A DNA stretch of 64,000 nucleotides from Beta vulgaris subsp. vulgaris (GCF_026745355.1 NC_079209.1:14699394-14763393), one strand, 5' to 3'. Positions 1 to 11,817 are shown, counted from the stretch's first letter. Notes: generated by a model not told the origin, from the sequence alone. Program-made: numbers and translations.

Positions 1-179
1 TTTGAGTAGATTAAGGATGAAATCACTGGACCTAACCCTTTTGCTTCCACCTCCACAACTCTTCCACCAACATCACCATTTCTTCCTCCCATTTACAACC
101 CTTCTCCCTCTGCTTCCACTCCCGGAACTGACGAGCCTTCCACTCAACCTCCTCCAGTTCCTCCACAAAATCCCCCTTC

Positions 180-2102
180 CACTAGTACAAAATAGACGAT
201 TTGCGTCCCCTGATTTGCGTCGAATAGACACGGAAACGACGCACAGTTGGGATTTGCGTCGCACGTGGGAGGAGTGCGACGCACAACATGGCCCATTTGC
301 GTCGCACCTTCTTTACATGCGTTGCAAAAGCCAAATGTGCGTCGTTTCCGTGTCTATGCGACGCAAATCGTCTCAACTATCTGCGTCGCATGTCTTTTAA
401 GTGCGTTGCAAAATAGCTAATTTGCATCGCACCTATTTAATGTGCGACGCACATAAACCACGAGGTCCACTACCTACCCTTTTTATTCCATAAACCCTAG
501 CGCGCCTCACACTCTCCTCTTCAATTTTCATTCTCAGCGCGCCTCACACTCTCTCTCAATTTTCATTCTCAGCGCCTCTCTCTTCAATTCTGATTCTCAG
601 AAACTCTCTCTCTTCAATTCTCATTCTCAGAAACTCTCTATCTCACTCTCTCTCTTCAATTCTCATTCTCAGAAACTCTCTATCTCACTCTCTCTCAAAC
701 CCTCAAACACGTCTGTCTCTCTCAAACTCTCAAACCCCCTCTTTCTCTCACCCTCAAACCCGTCTCTCTCTCTCACCCTCAAAAACACGACTCCCTCACC
801 GGCCTCTCTTATTCTCTCACCGGTTCTCTCAAACAGTCTGTCTCCGGCGAAAAATAGGTATAATCGCAACAAAAAAAACCTCGTTTTCAAGATCTCCGGC
901 GAAAATTATGTATAAACGCAACAAACAATCTGATTTTTCATTTTCGAGTTAGATCTCCGGCGAAAATATGGTATAATCGCAACGAAAATTGAAGATCTTC
1001 GAGTATAATCTCCTGCGACTTCTTCGTGCATCTCAGGTTTTCAGATCTACAATTTCGTTTTTTCATTTTTTTCATTTTTTAGATCTAATTTTCTGTTTTC
1101 TTTTTGGCGTTTATTCGTTTTTAATTTTAGATCTTATTTTTAGCGTTAATTTTTTAGATCTAATTTTTGGCGTTTATTCGTTTTTGGCGTTAATTTTCTA
1201 TTTTTTTTTTTTTGAGAGGAAATTAATTTTCTAGTTCATGCATCTGAAATTTAGATCTAATTTTTAGCATTAATTTTTTAATCTAATTTATTCTTTTTGG
1301 TTTTCATATCTGCGACTTTTTTTTTAAATTTTTATATCTGATTTTTTACTTTTATTGGCATTTATCATAGTATGGGATTTTCTTTTTAATTCTCTGAATT
1401 TCTTATTTTCATTTGCAGATCTGTGTAATTTGTTCTTCTCGAAGTCTTCTTCGTCGGAAACCGGCAGCGGCTCATCCTTGTTTTAGTTTTATTTTTACAT
1501 TTGTAATGTAATTTGTTTACATTTAGTTTACAAATTCTTTTACATATTTACAATGTAATTTGTTTTGTATATATGTATATATATTTTATACATATGTTTG
1601 TATCTAATATTTACATATTAATGCAAAAGATGTGTTTGTATATAATATTTACATATCAATGTAAAATTATTGCAATTTTAAATTGGGAATATGGAACTGT
1701 GAGTTTGAGAGAAAAAAAATGAATTATTGCGATTTTAAGTAAGTGCAAAATATTGAGTGCTGGCTCCTACTTTTTGGCCTGATTTGCCCACTTTTTGGCC
1801 TGATTTGCCCACTTTTTGGCCTGATTTGCGTCGCACATTGCTTTATGTGCGACGCAGATGCTTGATTTGCGTCGCACATACTGCTATGTGCGACGCAAAT
1901 TACCTTATTATTTGGGGTTGTGGAGAGCCATCTGCGTCGCACCGTATACAGGTGCGACGCAAATAGCTCAACCATTTGCGTCGCTCAGCATACGACGGAA
2001 ATCATGTCTGGGTCATCTGCGTCGAGGCCTTTGCCGTCGGACCCATGTGCGACGCAAATAGGCGCCTCATATCCGACACAAATTGCCTTTTCTGTACTAG
2101 TG
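180..2102. mobile_element. CACTA-1: non-autonomous CACTA transposon (1923 bp, TSD TTC)
   Basis: The element begins CACTAGTACAAAATAG and ends CTGTACTAGTG, so the first 10 or more bases form terminal inverted repeats. The trinucleotide TTC flanks it on both sides (177-179 and 2103-2105), the 3-bp target duplication typical of CACTA elements. Both subterminal regions (about 190-450 and 1760-2090) carry many direct and inverted copies of a TTTGCGTCGCAC motif, the expected transposase-binding architecture. The interior is CT-rich then AT-rich and encodes no transposase. A segment near 1415-1485 looks like a plant leader or exon fragment but I do not recognise it. It interrupts the env-like ORF. 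Confidence 0.88.
190..450. repeat. Left subterminal repeat array of CACTA-1
   Basis: Repeated TTTGCGTCG, GCGTCGCAC and GTGCGACGC motifs lie in both orientations, 15-35 bases apart. The right subterminal array at about 1760-2090 mirrors it. A TTTTTGGCCTGATTTGCCCAC tandem (three copies, about 1772-1830) is specific to the right end. Confidence 0.8.
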
Positions 2103-2743
2103 TTCTGCCTCTGGTTCCAAGGGTAAGGAACAAGTTGCTCCGGATGACTGTAGCTGGGTTAATGATGTTTGTCTTCCTGCACAACATATGATTAAATTCT
2201 ATAATCACCTACACTGGACTTTGGATGCTAAAACTGACAACATGCTAAGTTTAATGAAGATTCTAAGTGATACGGTGATTGCGCAACAAAAGAAGATGGA
2301 TATTATGGCCCTAGCTTTGGAGGAGTTGAAGGAACGAGTTGGACAAAATCATGGGGAGGTAATGAAGAAGCTTGAGGATGTGGTAGAAGAAGAGATTGTA
2401 GAGGAACACCATTCCCCTTCCCTTTCTTAGTTTTTTTTTTGTTGTTGTTGTTCCTGTTTCCTTTTCAAGGAACACGACCCTTGTTTAATCCTTTTTCTTT
2501 TCCTTTCTTTGTTTTTGTTATGGAACAAGTGCTATATATAAACAATGACTTTTGCTATTATGTCTGTGTTTATGAATGTTTATGCATAATTTCTTCCTTG
2601 GAATGGCTAGTATTATGTGATTGATGTTTGAGCAAGTTTACTCTTTGAAATTCTAACTTAACCAACAATGGTGCTTGCATATGGTCTTAAGGTGTTAAAC
2701 CACTTCATCAATACATGCAGAGTCTATTCTTTTTTAGGATGAC

Positions 2744-2756
2744 AAAGGGGGAAAGG
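2744..2756 (+). other. Upstream polypurine tract of the Sirevirus-like element
   Basis: AAAGGGGGAAAGG follows GATGAC, 248 bases before the LTR-proximal tract. It is an extra plus-strand priming-type tract; a matching extra tract exists in the right-hand element. Confidence 0.55.
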
Positions 2757-2989
2757 ATTTAAGGAACAAACTGTATATAATCCGAAGAATCTGAAAAATT
2801 CAAAAATTAAAAAATTAAAAATTAGGATAAGGTAAATGAAAAATCAAAAATAGGTTAAGGTAAATGAAAAATCAAAATTCAAACATTAAGTAACTTACTT
2901 AATTGTGTTTTATTTTTCATTTTCTTTATTGTTTTCATTCACTTATATTATTTGTTATTGCCTTAGTTTGTACCTTTGTTGTCATCATC

Positions 2990-3002
2990 AAAAAGGGGGA
3001 AA
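2990..3002 (+). other. LTR-proximal polypurine tract
   Basis: AAAAAGGGGGAAT-like purine run ending one base before the TGTT start of the LTR. It is the expected primer for plus-strand DNA synthesis and fixes the orientation of the element as +. Confidence 0.7.
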
Positions 3003-3003
3003 T

Positions 3004-3761
3004 TGTTCAACCCTAGTTTTGATGATGACAAAGAAACAAAGATGCAAACTAAGTAGTGAACTAATGAGTTATTTAAGTGTATGATTTGTAAGGTATCAAT
3101 GAATAGAACTAGGAGAATACGAAGTCAAGGAAGAAGTCAAGAGAGGATTTCAAAGGCTAAGTAAAGAAGTTTCTATATGTTGATACTGGAGTAAGCATTG
3201 GATCAAGAATAATATTGAAGTCTAAATGAGTTCCAAAGTGTGTCTGACTAAGTAATTAAGTGTGTTTAACTAATTAAGTGTCAGTGCCTTCATTCTCTCA
3301 TAATAGCCATTTGTTCTTTGCTTTCTTACTCTAATTCCACTAAGCTTATTTCAATCAATTGTATTTTGGTTTTTGGGGTAAAGGAACTTTGAGTGAAGTT
3401 CTGTAAGAGAGAGGCTTTGAGTAAAGCTTGTATGAGTGAGAAAACTTCGAGTGAAGTTGAGAGGAACTACTGTTAAGGGAACAGTGGCTCAGGAACTTGA
3501 GTTTAGGAACTCAAGGTGTGGCTCGAGTTAGAATTAGTGGTTGAACAAAGTTGTTTGGCCTAATTAGTGAAAGTGTTGAGTTTAAATCCCTAGTGGTCGA
3601 GGTTGTTTCTTCTTGTTGGGCCCAAGAAGTTTTTCCTAGTAAAAATCCCTTGTGTTCCTCTAGCTTGTTTATTTGTTTAAGTTTGAATTTCCGCAAAAAG
3701 TTACATTTATTTCTACACCTACAATTCACCCCCCTCTTGTAGTGTTCCTAGGGAAATAACA
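3004..3761 (+). repeat. 3' LTR of the Sirevirus-like element
   Basis: It starts TGTTCAACCC right after the polypurine tract and ends GGAAATAACA, giving TGTT...AACA termini. It contains GGAACT/AGTTCC-like short repeats around 3380-3520. No primer-binding site follows, which fits a 3' LTR. The 5' LTR and target duplication lie outside the window. Confidence 0.7.
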
Positions 3762-3829
3762 GTGAATTATTGGAAATCTTCCATTGTTTGATTTATTCTT
3801 GGTGTTAATCCTCCACAACATGTCATTTA

Positions 3830-4452
3830 GTGTTTATTTAGACAAATTTGGGGTAAATGGGTTATAGACAAAATTACAGCCATTGGGTAATGGCATTTAC
3901 ATGGTGAAATTAGGAAAAATGGAGGTGAGAGATAGTATTCTTTCTGAGGAGTGTCAATTTTTTGATGGCAAGGCATTGATTGTTCAAGCATGGAAACTTG
4001 ATGTTGATTGGCATAACATGGTTTAGATTTTAAGTACTACTTGGTGTGAAATGTCTAAGTAAGATAATGGGTGCTATTGGGAAGTTTTTGAGACTTGATC
4101 AGGCCACCATGAATAATTAATAGGAAGACTTTATTATTTGCTAGGCTGTTAGTATAGATGGATGTAGACCAGGAATTTCCAGTGATGGTGTAGTTTAAAA
4201 ATGAAAAAGGGTGTGTTGTTGATCAGCCTGTGTACTACCACTAGAAGCCTATAAATATAATGTGTAGGCAGTGACATAGATATGGGATTCGTAGATCGAT
4301 TGTGTCAAGCAAACATGGGTGACAAATGCCAAAAAGGTATGGGTGGTGAAGCAAACTCAGGTTGTGCAGCTTAGGCCTCTGGTACAGAATGGTAGAAATA
4401 GTGTGATTAATAATGGGGGTGATGTACCTACTCTCGGGGAGATTAGATGCCT
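3830..4452 (+). pseudogene. Degenerate LINE ORF1 fragment (DUF4283-type)
   Basis: Conceptual translation gives recognisable pieces of the DUF4283 and zinc-knuckle region of plant LINE ORF1 proteins: LQPLGNGIYMVKLGKMEV, ECQFFDGKALIVQAW, then MDVDQEFPVMV and FKNEKGCVVDQPVYY. They are interrupted by many stop codons and frame changes. No RT follows directly. It is a decayed fragment of a LINE different from, or older than, the one at 5606. Bases 4453-4662 after it are AT-rich with nothing recognisable. Confidence 0.6.
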
Positions 4453-4662
4453 CCACAATTATCTATGTTAGAAGATATGCTAGTTATACATAATATATGG
4501 TCAATGATATTTAGTGATAACATAATAATGTACATAAATAAATTTATATGGTGTATAATAGCTCCAAAATGATATGAAATGCACCAATAATAACATTAAA
4601 ATGAGTAATAATTATATGAATTAGTTTACAGTTGTGAAATGTTGTTACACAATAAATTATAA

Positions 4663-5383
4663 TTTTTTTCACCAAGTAAACCCGAGTTTTTAGAAAATTC
4701 ACGAGGTACACACGCACTTTTCAAAATTCACCAATTATCCTTCAGTTACATGGTAATACATCCAAATACCATTAATGACTAACGACGATTAACTTTATTG
4801 TCATAAACCCTAATTAAACCCCCTATCCAAAATCCTATAACATTAACCCTAACCCCTAATCTACATTGTATCTCACTCTTCTCGTGCTCTCTCTCTTTCG
4901 CTCCCCTGCTTCGCCCACAACCGTCGCGGCCACGCCATAAAAGCCAAATATCGAAGGGTTGGGGGTTAGGGTTAGGGTTGTGAAAATCGAAGGTCAGGGA
5001 TGTGGGCTTTTGGGTGGTGGGGTGGGGTTTGCAAAAATCGAAGGGGGGGGGAGGTGGTGGGGTGGGGGTTGTGTCTATGGGGGCCTGCGGTGGTGGATTG
5101 CGGAAGGGGTAGGGATACAGGGGTGGAGTGGAGGGAGGGGTGATGGTTGGGTAGTTAGGATTAAGGTATTAGATTTGGGGTTAGGAGATATGGTTATATG
5201 AGTTAATTAGGATTAGATAATGATTTAATTAAGGTTAATTACTAACGGAGTTGACCGTCGTTAGTCGTTAATTAAGGGCATTGGGATGTATTATCATTAA
5301 AATGAGAAGTACCGGATGAATTCTGAAAATTACGAGAGTAACTCGTAAATTTTCAGAAAACTCAAGGGTAATTTTTGATAAAA
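4663..5383. mobile_element. Foldback / long-TIR non-autonomous DNA element 1
   Basis: About 130 bases at the left (from TTTTTTCACCAAGTAAACCC through ACGACGATTAAC) pair imperfectly with about 150 bases at the right (from GTTAATTACTAACGG to AATTTTTGATAAAA), forming a large inverted repeat. The centre is low-complexity: CT-rich 4865-4920, then G-rich 4955-5200. There is no coding capacity. Such long TIRs suggest a MULE-type MITE or foldback element. I could not settle the target duplication, so the boundaries are approximate. Confidence 0.65.
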
Positions 5384-5605
5384 CCGTATTAATGAACTTA
5401 TAACTTGCTCTGGTTCCAACTTCGATTCTAACAAGTATCCAATGTGTACAAGTTCGATAAGAATTGAAACTAGAACCAACAACAAGTCCATAACTATATC
5501 CAAATCTTCAAGAGTTCAAGTGTTGGTGCCTAAGATCTTTTTAGTTTTCCTAGTTTATCTTTTTGACGTGAGCCCATATTGATTGATGCATATTAGTTCG
5601 CTGGG
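5384..5605. other. Displaced ancestral 5' flank of the PPR gene
   Basis: No ORF or repeat is evident here. Its right end, CATATTAGTTCGCTGGGT (from 5589), matches CATATAAGTTCGCGGGT right after the LINE poly(A) at 13303, with one substitution and one indel. Those two copies look like the target duplication of the LINE. The sequence at 5384-5588 would then be what originally lay immediately upstream of the PPR gene now at 13360. This is inference from the duplicated flank. Confidence 0.5.
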
Positions 5606-6379
5606 TAACTATAAAATCGAGCAAGAAAGATGAGAGAAAAAGAGAAAAAAGAAGAGAGAGAAGGCGAAAAGCACCCCCCTAAATTTTCCCATCTAAACTC
5701 GCAAAACCCTAGATTGAGTTCTCAGAAAATTCACCATAATTTCCCTAATCCTTTTTTCAGTCCTAGCCGTCATCATGGAAATCCATTGAATGCAATTTCT
5801 GCAATTTTGATTATCTCATTAGTTACTTCCCAACTGTGTCTGATTTTTGTTGGGCACAATTGTAGAAAAGAAGGGCAATTTATTGAAATCGTCCTTTCAA
5901 ATTCTCCATATCAATTAACCCAAATACTCTTAGTTAAGTCTAATCAAGATTGGGTAAGCTGTTTCTCACTCTTTTTGCGAGGATCTGATTATCTAAGGCT
6001 CCATGATTTCGGTTTTCTCTCGGTCAAGTACAAAAGAAAATCACTTCCTATGGTTTGCGATTTGGGTGCATTTAATTCTAGTGCTTTAATTGACCTTGGC
6101 GTGGAGTATATTACTTTGTCGTTTCGTATTTCAATGAGTGTTAAGGTGAAGGGGGCTCTCCCATTGCGTCTGTGTAATGGTGTTGCATTTATTGCGATAG
6201 ATGGTTCAAACTCCCTGTTTCAGTATTTCCTCCCCCAATTCTGTGGGGTTAGTAAGTATCTATCTATCTATATAAGAGAGTCTCAGTTATCTGGTTCTGG
6301 TATTCTCACCTCACTATTTATGTTATTCCTTAATTCTGAACTTTGTTTAAACTATTTTTATCTCTTCTTAAGTAACAAC

Positions 6380-6795
6380 ATGGAGAAATCTTCCTCTTTC
6401 AAGGAAGATGTTCTCTCTTTCACATCCTTTGTCTACTAATCTTAATGCTTCTGAAAATATTATGAACGTTATTGGTGTGACTAGGAGTCCTGCTGTCTAA
6501 TCCTTTGGTTGAATGGGAAGGACTGCCACATCCTGATGTTCCTCCGTTCTTCTCAACCAATGTGGTGTTGGATGAACTCCCTCGGGTAAAACATGATATT
6601 GTGGAGCTCATAAAATCTTGTTTGATAGGTAAAATGCTTAGATCTGTTGTTGATACTCGTAATGTTATTTCTCGTACCAAAGCTGACTGGAAATTTTTTA
6701 AGGGGGGTAGAATATCTAGAAATGGGTAATGGTTGGCTCATCATTAGTGGAAAAAACCTCATTTGCCACTTAGTAACAGATTCCGTTTTTAGAAC
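6380..6795 (+). pseudogene. LINE ORF1 fragment with DUF4283 start
   Basis: An ORF1-like start at 6380 (MEKSSSFKEDV) is followed, after frame breaks, by CLIGKMLRSVVDTRNVISR and TKADWKFFKGG. That is the typical beginning of the DUF4283 domain in plant LINE ORF1. The domain is then cut off and sequence from the endonuclease/RT ORF begins, which indicates an internal deletion of several kilobases. The open frame at 5630-6439 in front of it has no recognisable domain and is most likely 5' UTR. Confidence 0.55.
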
Positions 6796-8564
6796 ATCAG
6801 ATGCGGTCACTTTGCAAGTATTGATTGGTTGTCTTTAAACCCTGATGCCCAGATTACTAACCATATTTTCTCCTCCTCGGATCATTGTCCAATTTCTCTT
6901 TCTTTGAGCATCCCCAATGTTTTAAAAGCCTCCCCTTTTCGATTCGAAAAAATGTGGTGCCAAAAGAAGGATTTTGATACTCTTATTAAGAAACATGGTG
7001 TACTAGATTTAGTGGTTCCTATATGTTTTGTTTTATGCAAAAATGTAAGTTGCTCAAATCCAATATTAAAATTTGGAATAAGACTCGATTTGGTGATTTT
7101 TTCACTCAACAACGTAATGTGGATATAGATTTAGAAAGAATCCAATCTCAACTATTCTTGGATGCTGCCAATATTCTCTCCAAATAAAGCAACAAAGATT
7201 TTTATTGAAAAAACAAAAACTTTATTCATACCAAAATACCTATTGGAAGCAAAAATACCGTGAACAACATCTTTCCTTAGGGGATCAAAATACAAAATAT
7301 TATCATGCATTTGCGGCTATGAGACGAAATAGAAATCAAATAAAATCGCTTATTGATGTTTCGGTACAATCTACTTCCAATCCGGACGAGATTTCCCAGA
7401 TTCTAACAAAAGAGTTTCATGATAGATTCATTAAGGATTCAAGGTGTTTTTTCGACAATGATTTAGATTTTGATCTTATTTCCCCCATCATATCTGAGGA
7501 GGATAATAGGAATCTTATTATTGTTGTCTCTGATGATGAAATTAAGAGTGCAACTTTTGATTTGGCCCCTAATAAAACCCCGAGCCCTAATGGCTTCCCT
7601 CCTTTCTTCTTTCAAAAGTATTGGACTTTAGTTGGTCAATCTGTTATTCGAGCTATAAGAGCATTCTTTCATGATGGAAGAATTTTCACGGAGATTAATC
7701 ATACCTTTTTAGCTCTCATCCCCAAAATAGAAAAACCACATAAAACTTCTCATTTTCGCCCAATTAGTCTTTATTCTATTATATATAAAATTATAGCAAA
7801 AATCTTAGCCAATCGGCTGAAAATTGTCCTTGTGAGAATAATTCACCTTCTGCAAGGTACTTTTCTTCCAGAACGACTTATTTAGGATAATATTTTGATA
7901 GCTCATGAAGTTTTCCATTCGTCTAGAAAGAAAACAGGCAAGGATGGCTGGATTGCCATTAAACTTGATATGGAAAAAGTTTATGACCGTTTGGACTATG
8001 GTATGCTTAGTCATCTAGGTTTTAGCCCGACTAGGATTAATTAGATTCGAGCTTATCTATCTTCACTTTCCTTCTCTGTTTTGGCAAATGGTATTCCAGG
8101 GGAAAGATTTTTCCTTCTAGAGGAATTCGTCAGGGGATCCGCTTTCTCCATATTTCTTTATTTTATGTGCGGAGTTATTAGCTCGCCAACTGCACCATAA
8201 TAGTATGACTAATGGCAAACTAGTGGGAGTTTCTAGAAAGTCGGGGGTTAAAGTTCCTTTTCTTACTTTTGCAGATGACACTATGATCTTTTCTATAGCA
8301 AATGTGGATAGGTGTAAGGCTATTCGGTCGATTCTAGAAAATATTGTATTATGTCTGGCCAGCTGGTCAATTATAATAAATCGACTTTCAAATGTACGGA
8401 TAATGTCTCTACAGCTGAAATAAAGAACTTCCAGAGAATCCTTGGTATTTCTTATTCCTCGCCTTTTGAAAGTTATTTGGGTTGTCCTATTATTGACTGA
8501 CGTGTTACCTAGGAGACTTTCATGCCAATAGTTAATAAAGTTCAAGCTCAATTACCCAAATAGA

Positions 8565-8639
<75 letters not shown>

Positions 8640-9327
8640 CAGGGAGAGCCATTTTACTTCAAGCTAACCTTGCCTCTAAAGCCAACTATCAAATGCAGAG
8701 CTTCCTTCTTTCAAAAAACATTCATTTCCAAACTTGATAGTAACTATCGTAATTTTTTTGGATAGGGATCCCAACTCTAAGGCTTCCGAATTGATAGGTT
8801 GGGATAGAATTTGTACCCCAGAATCTTCTGGCGGGTTGGGCTTTAGAAAGGCATGTGTTAATAACATTGCTAATCAAATGAAACTTTTGTGGAAACTTCT
8901 CTGAAATTATAACAACCTTTGGGTTACCTTGGAAAAAAAAAAAGTATTGTAAGAATAGGGATTTCTTGACTTATAAAGTATCACAAAGATCCTCTTGGCA
9001 ATGGAAAAAGCTTATGTCTTTAAGATCAATCTTCAAATCTGGTCTCCGATGGCAAGTTGGCAATGGTAAAAGAATTAATTTCTAGCATGACAACTGGGTC
9101 TTGCCACATCCTTTTAAGTAAAATTATTCAAAACCCAACCAATAAATAGTTCTTCTTGTGTTTCTGAGTTCATCTTGGAATCTAAGGTTTGGGATGTGCC
9201 ATTATTTAGATCCCTGCTTTCTTATGATATCTGCTCCTTGATAGCTATGATTTTTCTTCCACTTAATAATGTGGAGGATAAGGTTTTTTGGGCTCTGTCT
9301 CCTGATGGTATTTATTCGGTTAAACTA
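6796..9327 (+). pseudogene. LINE endonuclease C-terminus and reverse transcriptase remnants
   Basis: The end of an exonuclease/endonuclease/phosphatase domain is visible (NPDAQITNHIFSSSDHCPI). An RT palm follows at 7205-7885 (FDLAPNKTPSPNGFPPFFFQ, LIPKIEKPHKTSHFRPIS). The catalytic-box equivalent is FADDTMIF near 8268-8290. A C-terminal region follows at 8640-9327 (NLASKANYQMQSFLL, SGGLGFRKACVNN, SSWQWKKLMSLRSIF). Stops and frameshifts occur throughout, for example around 7885, 8040 and 8140. It would not give an active enzyme. It is split from its RNase H domain by the insertion starting at 9333. Confidence 0.75.
8568..8636. repeat. (CT)n microsatellite inside the LINE
   Basis: About 34 uninterrupted CT dinucleotides occur where the LINE protein should read through a CTCTCTC-containing codon run, just before the QAGRA-type motif. 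It is an expansion of a short native CT stretch. Confidence 0.95.
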
Positions 9328-9749
9328 ATAAGCATCAAAATTTTATAAATATAAATAGCTAAGCATAGATAATTACGTAGTTATAGTTAAACTAAGTTCG
9401 TGTTCTAGTGATTATAAATATACATAACCAATATAGTTTTTCATAATGTAAAGTAGTTGACCATCCTCACTTCTACGCCATCCCGTCATCTTCATCAGTA
9501 CCTAAAACCAAAAGCAACATCGTGAGCCGAATCTTAGTAACATACTATCCTAACAACGTAAATTCATTTCAATTCATTTCAATTCATTTTATTTGCAAAC
9601 AAGAAGAAGAGAAAATAGTAAAAACACATTTAGAATCAGTAATGAAATGATAACAATTTTAAGTAGCGTCTTGAAACTTCATAAGTTCCCATTATCTTTT
9701 CATCTTTTAGCTTGGTAACTGACAAGTATAGACATGCGGGACATCTCCC

Positions 9750-9843
9750 ACCATGTAATGATCCTCAAGGAGCCCAACTCCCCTGTTGGATACACTACCA
9801 TGCGATGATCCTCAAGGAGCCCATCTCCCTTGTTGGATACACT
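9750..9843. repeat. Two-copy 47-bp tandem repeat
   Basis: Copies at 9750-9796 and 9797-9843 share the core GATCCTCAAGGAGCCCA and GTTGGATACACT, with a few substitutions. A more distant third copy (CTCAAGGTGCCCGACTCC) lies at about 9885-9915. They sit in the internal non-coding region of the LTR remnant. Confidence 0.8.
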
Positions 9844-10263
9844 GCTCGCACCAAAATAGAGTAGTAGTGTAACATGCGGTACCCCTCAAGGTGCCCGACT
9901 CCTTTTTCGGATGTACGGCGGGTGCGAAGGTACGTGCACGACCATAAAGTAGATAAATGTAACATTATACTGCCAGAATCTCTTCCGCTTTTATTTATCA
10001 TGTTTCGTTTGTTTTGCATTCATCGGCATAAGCCATTGATCATTCATAAATCATACTTGAGCATCAATAACCATGAGATCATCATTTACGAAACTCATTC
10101 GAAAACATTTTAAGTATCCCACAATCCATATAAGAATCACATCATAACATTCTTAACATAATTATAAACATCATTTCACAAACACGTTTCGAAAGGGATC
10201 GTGGGTGTTAGCAATAGATGTTACATCGATTCCTGCTTAATAATCTTGAAAGCCGGGGGAGGC

Positions 10264-11817
10264 TGTAATATCCTTTCCTTTTAATCTAACCATGAAATGA
10301 CGCAACAAAAGTATAAATATTCGGCTTATCTTATCAATTGACCTTTAGTTATTATTAATACTTTTATTATCGAATATAGTTATTGACGCTACGTATACTC
10401 ATTATTAAGCTTTTATAATTAACTTTACTTACGTTACTTTGATTATTAATAGGATTATAATTTTACTTACGATTTGTTATGTATATTAAGTATATTATCT
10501 TCAACAAGTTGTAAAACAATTTTAGTTATCATAAGCAAGTTAATCGTAAAATTCAAAATATTCATTTACGATTTTCAGATTACAAGAGTAAATCGACAAT
10601 TAGTGTTACATAACTAAATTTGTTTACTTTATAGAACAACTTGTCAACTTAACTATAAAATATCTATTAAGCCTAACAAATTAAGTATATGGATTTTGTT
10701 AGTTGGTTTAACTAAAATTAAAATCAGATTTTAAGCCCGTGTTATAATTAACTAACAATGAGTTATACTTGGGCTTAAACTTCAAAAAGAAACAAAAAAT
10801 TAAAACAGTGAAGAGGTATTTAATATCTCTCCTTAACTTATGAGCAGGCACGAGAACAGGGGAGGAAGGAAGGCCGACGTCGTGGTGGAGCTCCGGCAGC
10901 AGTGGCGAGGCGTTGCGAAGGAAGGCGCAGAATCCGACGGTTATGGGTGGCTCGTCGGGGCAAGGAGGATAGAGAGGGAAACACGAGAGGGAGAGAGAGA
11001 GAGAGTTGGGGCGCGAGAGAGAGAGAGAGAAGAAGAAGAGGAAGGGGGGAGAGAAAGTGTAGGTGAGAGGAGGGAGAAGGCGGCGGTGAGGTGGTGGCGC
11101 ACAGGAGACGTGAAAGTGCAGCGGCGCTGCGAGGGTGGAGCGTGGTGGCTACTCTGAAACAGAGGAGATAGAGTGTGGTGGGTTGCGAAAAAAAACAGAG
11201 GCTTTGGGGGGGTGATTTTGTGGCGTTTTCCGGCAAATATGGTATATTTTCGGCGAGGTGTTTGAGATTGTGAATGGGTGATAATGGTGAAGCAACCATG
11301 GCTATTTATATACATTTTTGGGGGTTGAATTTTCTTAATTTGGGTGGGTTGATTTGATGAAGAAAACTGAAAATTGGGTGGGTTTGATTTGGATTGAGAT
11401 TTTGAATTGAATAATCGATTGTTTGTGTATAAAAATTCATGAGTTGAGTTAAAACTCCATTGTTGAGTTTTTTTGTGAAGAAAAATTAAGATGGGTTGAA
11501 AGTAACAAAATTTCTATTTTGATTTTCCTTTTTCTTTTTCTTTTCTTTTCTCCTTTTTTTTCCTTTTTATTCCTAATACCATTAATTTGTGTAGTAATTA
11601 CTTTGTTTATTATTTTGTTTTCTTACCTTAATTAATGTTATTATTTAATCTAACATAATTTATTATTATTCGCAACATATGTTTATTTAACGAATTAATT
11701 ATCATTACTTGGATATAGAGTAACAAAATTTCAGTCATAACTTATGATTAAAGGAAAATATTCACCACTAATTATTATTATTTAATTCAAGCAAGTTTAA
11801 ATTTTCGGGATATTACA
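10264..11817 (+). repeat. LTR of the retroelement remnant
   Basis: A 1554-base LTR bounded by the 10-bp inverted repeat TGTAATATCC / GGATATTACA and preceded by a polypurine tract. It includes a GA-rich low-complexity block at 10965-11060, which creates long but meaningless open frames on both strands at 10838-11315. Confidence 0.7.

Larger units (their letters stand above)
1..2430 (+). pseudogene. Env-like ORF of the retroelement, split by a CACTA insertion
   Basis: The frame is open in bases 10-179 and resumes after the transposon at 2103-2430, where it ends with TAG. The first part encodes a Pro/Ser/Thr-rich segment. The second encodes a helical, charged, heptad-like segment (around LSLMKILSDTVIAQQKK and LALEELKERV) with an acidic tail. 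Its position between a presumed pol gene and the 3' LTR matches the env-like or extra ORF of Sireviruses. No transmembrane segment is visible in this part, so it could instead be a different accessory ORF. A TAG near base 7 in the same frame, plus the insertion, means it is not translatable as one piece here. Confidence 0.45.
1..3761 (+). mobile_element. 3' portion of a Sirevirus-like LTR retroelement
   Basis: The left edge of the window lies inside this element. In order it holds an open reading frame with a proline-rich and a coiled-coil part, about 570 bases of non-coding sequence, two polypurine tracts (2744-2756 and 2990-3002) and a 758-base LTR at 3004-3761. Duplicate polypurine tracts next to the sequence GATGACAAAG, and an LTR ending in a C-rich CACCCCCCTCTTG stretch, are what I associate with Sirevirus-type Copia elements. 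That lineage assignment is inference, because reverse transcriptase is outside the window. A 1.9 kb CACTA element is inserted at 180-2102. The second element at 60069-64000 shares the LTR end and the double polypurine tract, so both belong to one broad family. Confidence 0.6.
9333..11817 (+). mobile_element. Truncated LTR retroelement inserted in the LINE (internal 3' part plus LTR)
   Basis: The LINE reading frame stops at about 9327 and resumes at about 11818. In between is a non-coding internal segment, a purine tract (GAAAGCCGGGGGAGG, 10248-10263) and an LTR with TGTAATATCC...GGATATTACA termini. ATAAG at 9328-9332 and GTAAG at 11818-11822 could be an imperfect 5-bp target duplication. No 5' LTR or coding domain is present, so the left part is missing. 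The termini and polypurine tract fit a Gypsy-type, possibly chromoviral, element, but no domain confirms it. Confidence 0.6.

Noticed and set aside
4960..4982. Telomere-like GGGTTAGGGTTAGGG sequence
   Set aside because: Only two to three imperfect TTAGGG units occur inside the G-rich core of foldback element 1; not the plant TTTAGGG array and not a telomere.
5630..6439. 269-aa open frame as a gene
   Set aside because: No recognisable domain, leader-like composition, and position right before LINE ORF1; it is best read as LINE 5' UTR.
10838..11315. Overlapping 100-150 aa frames on both strands
   Set aside because: They are created by a GA/CT-rich low-complexity block inside an LTR; there is no domain and no conservation signal.
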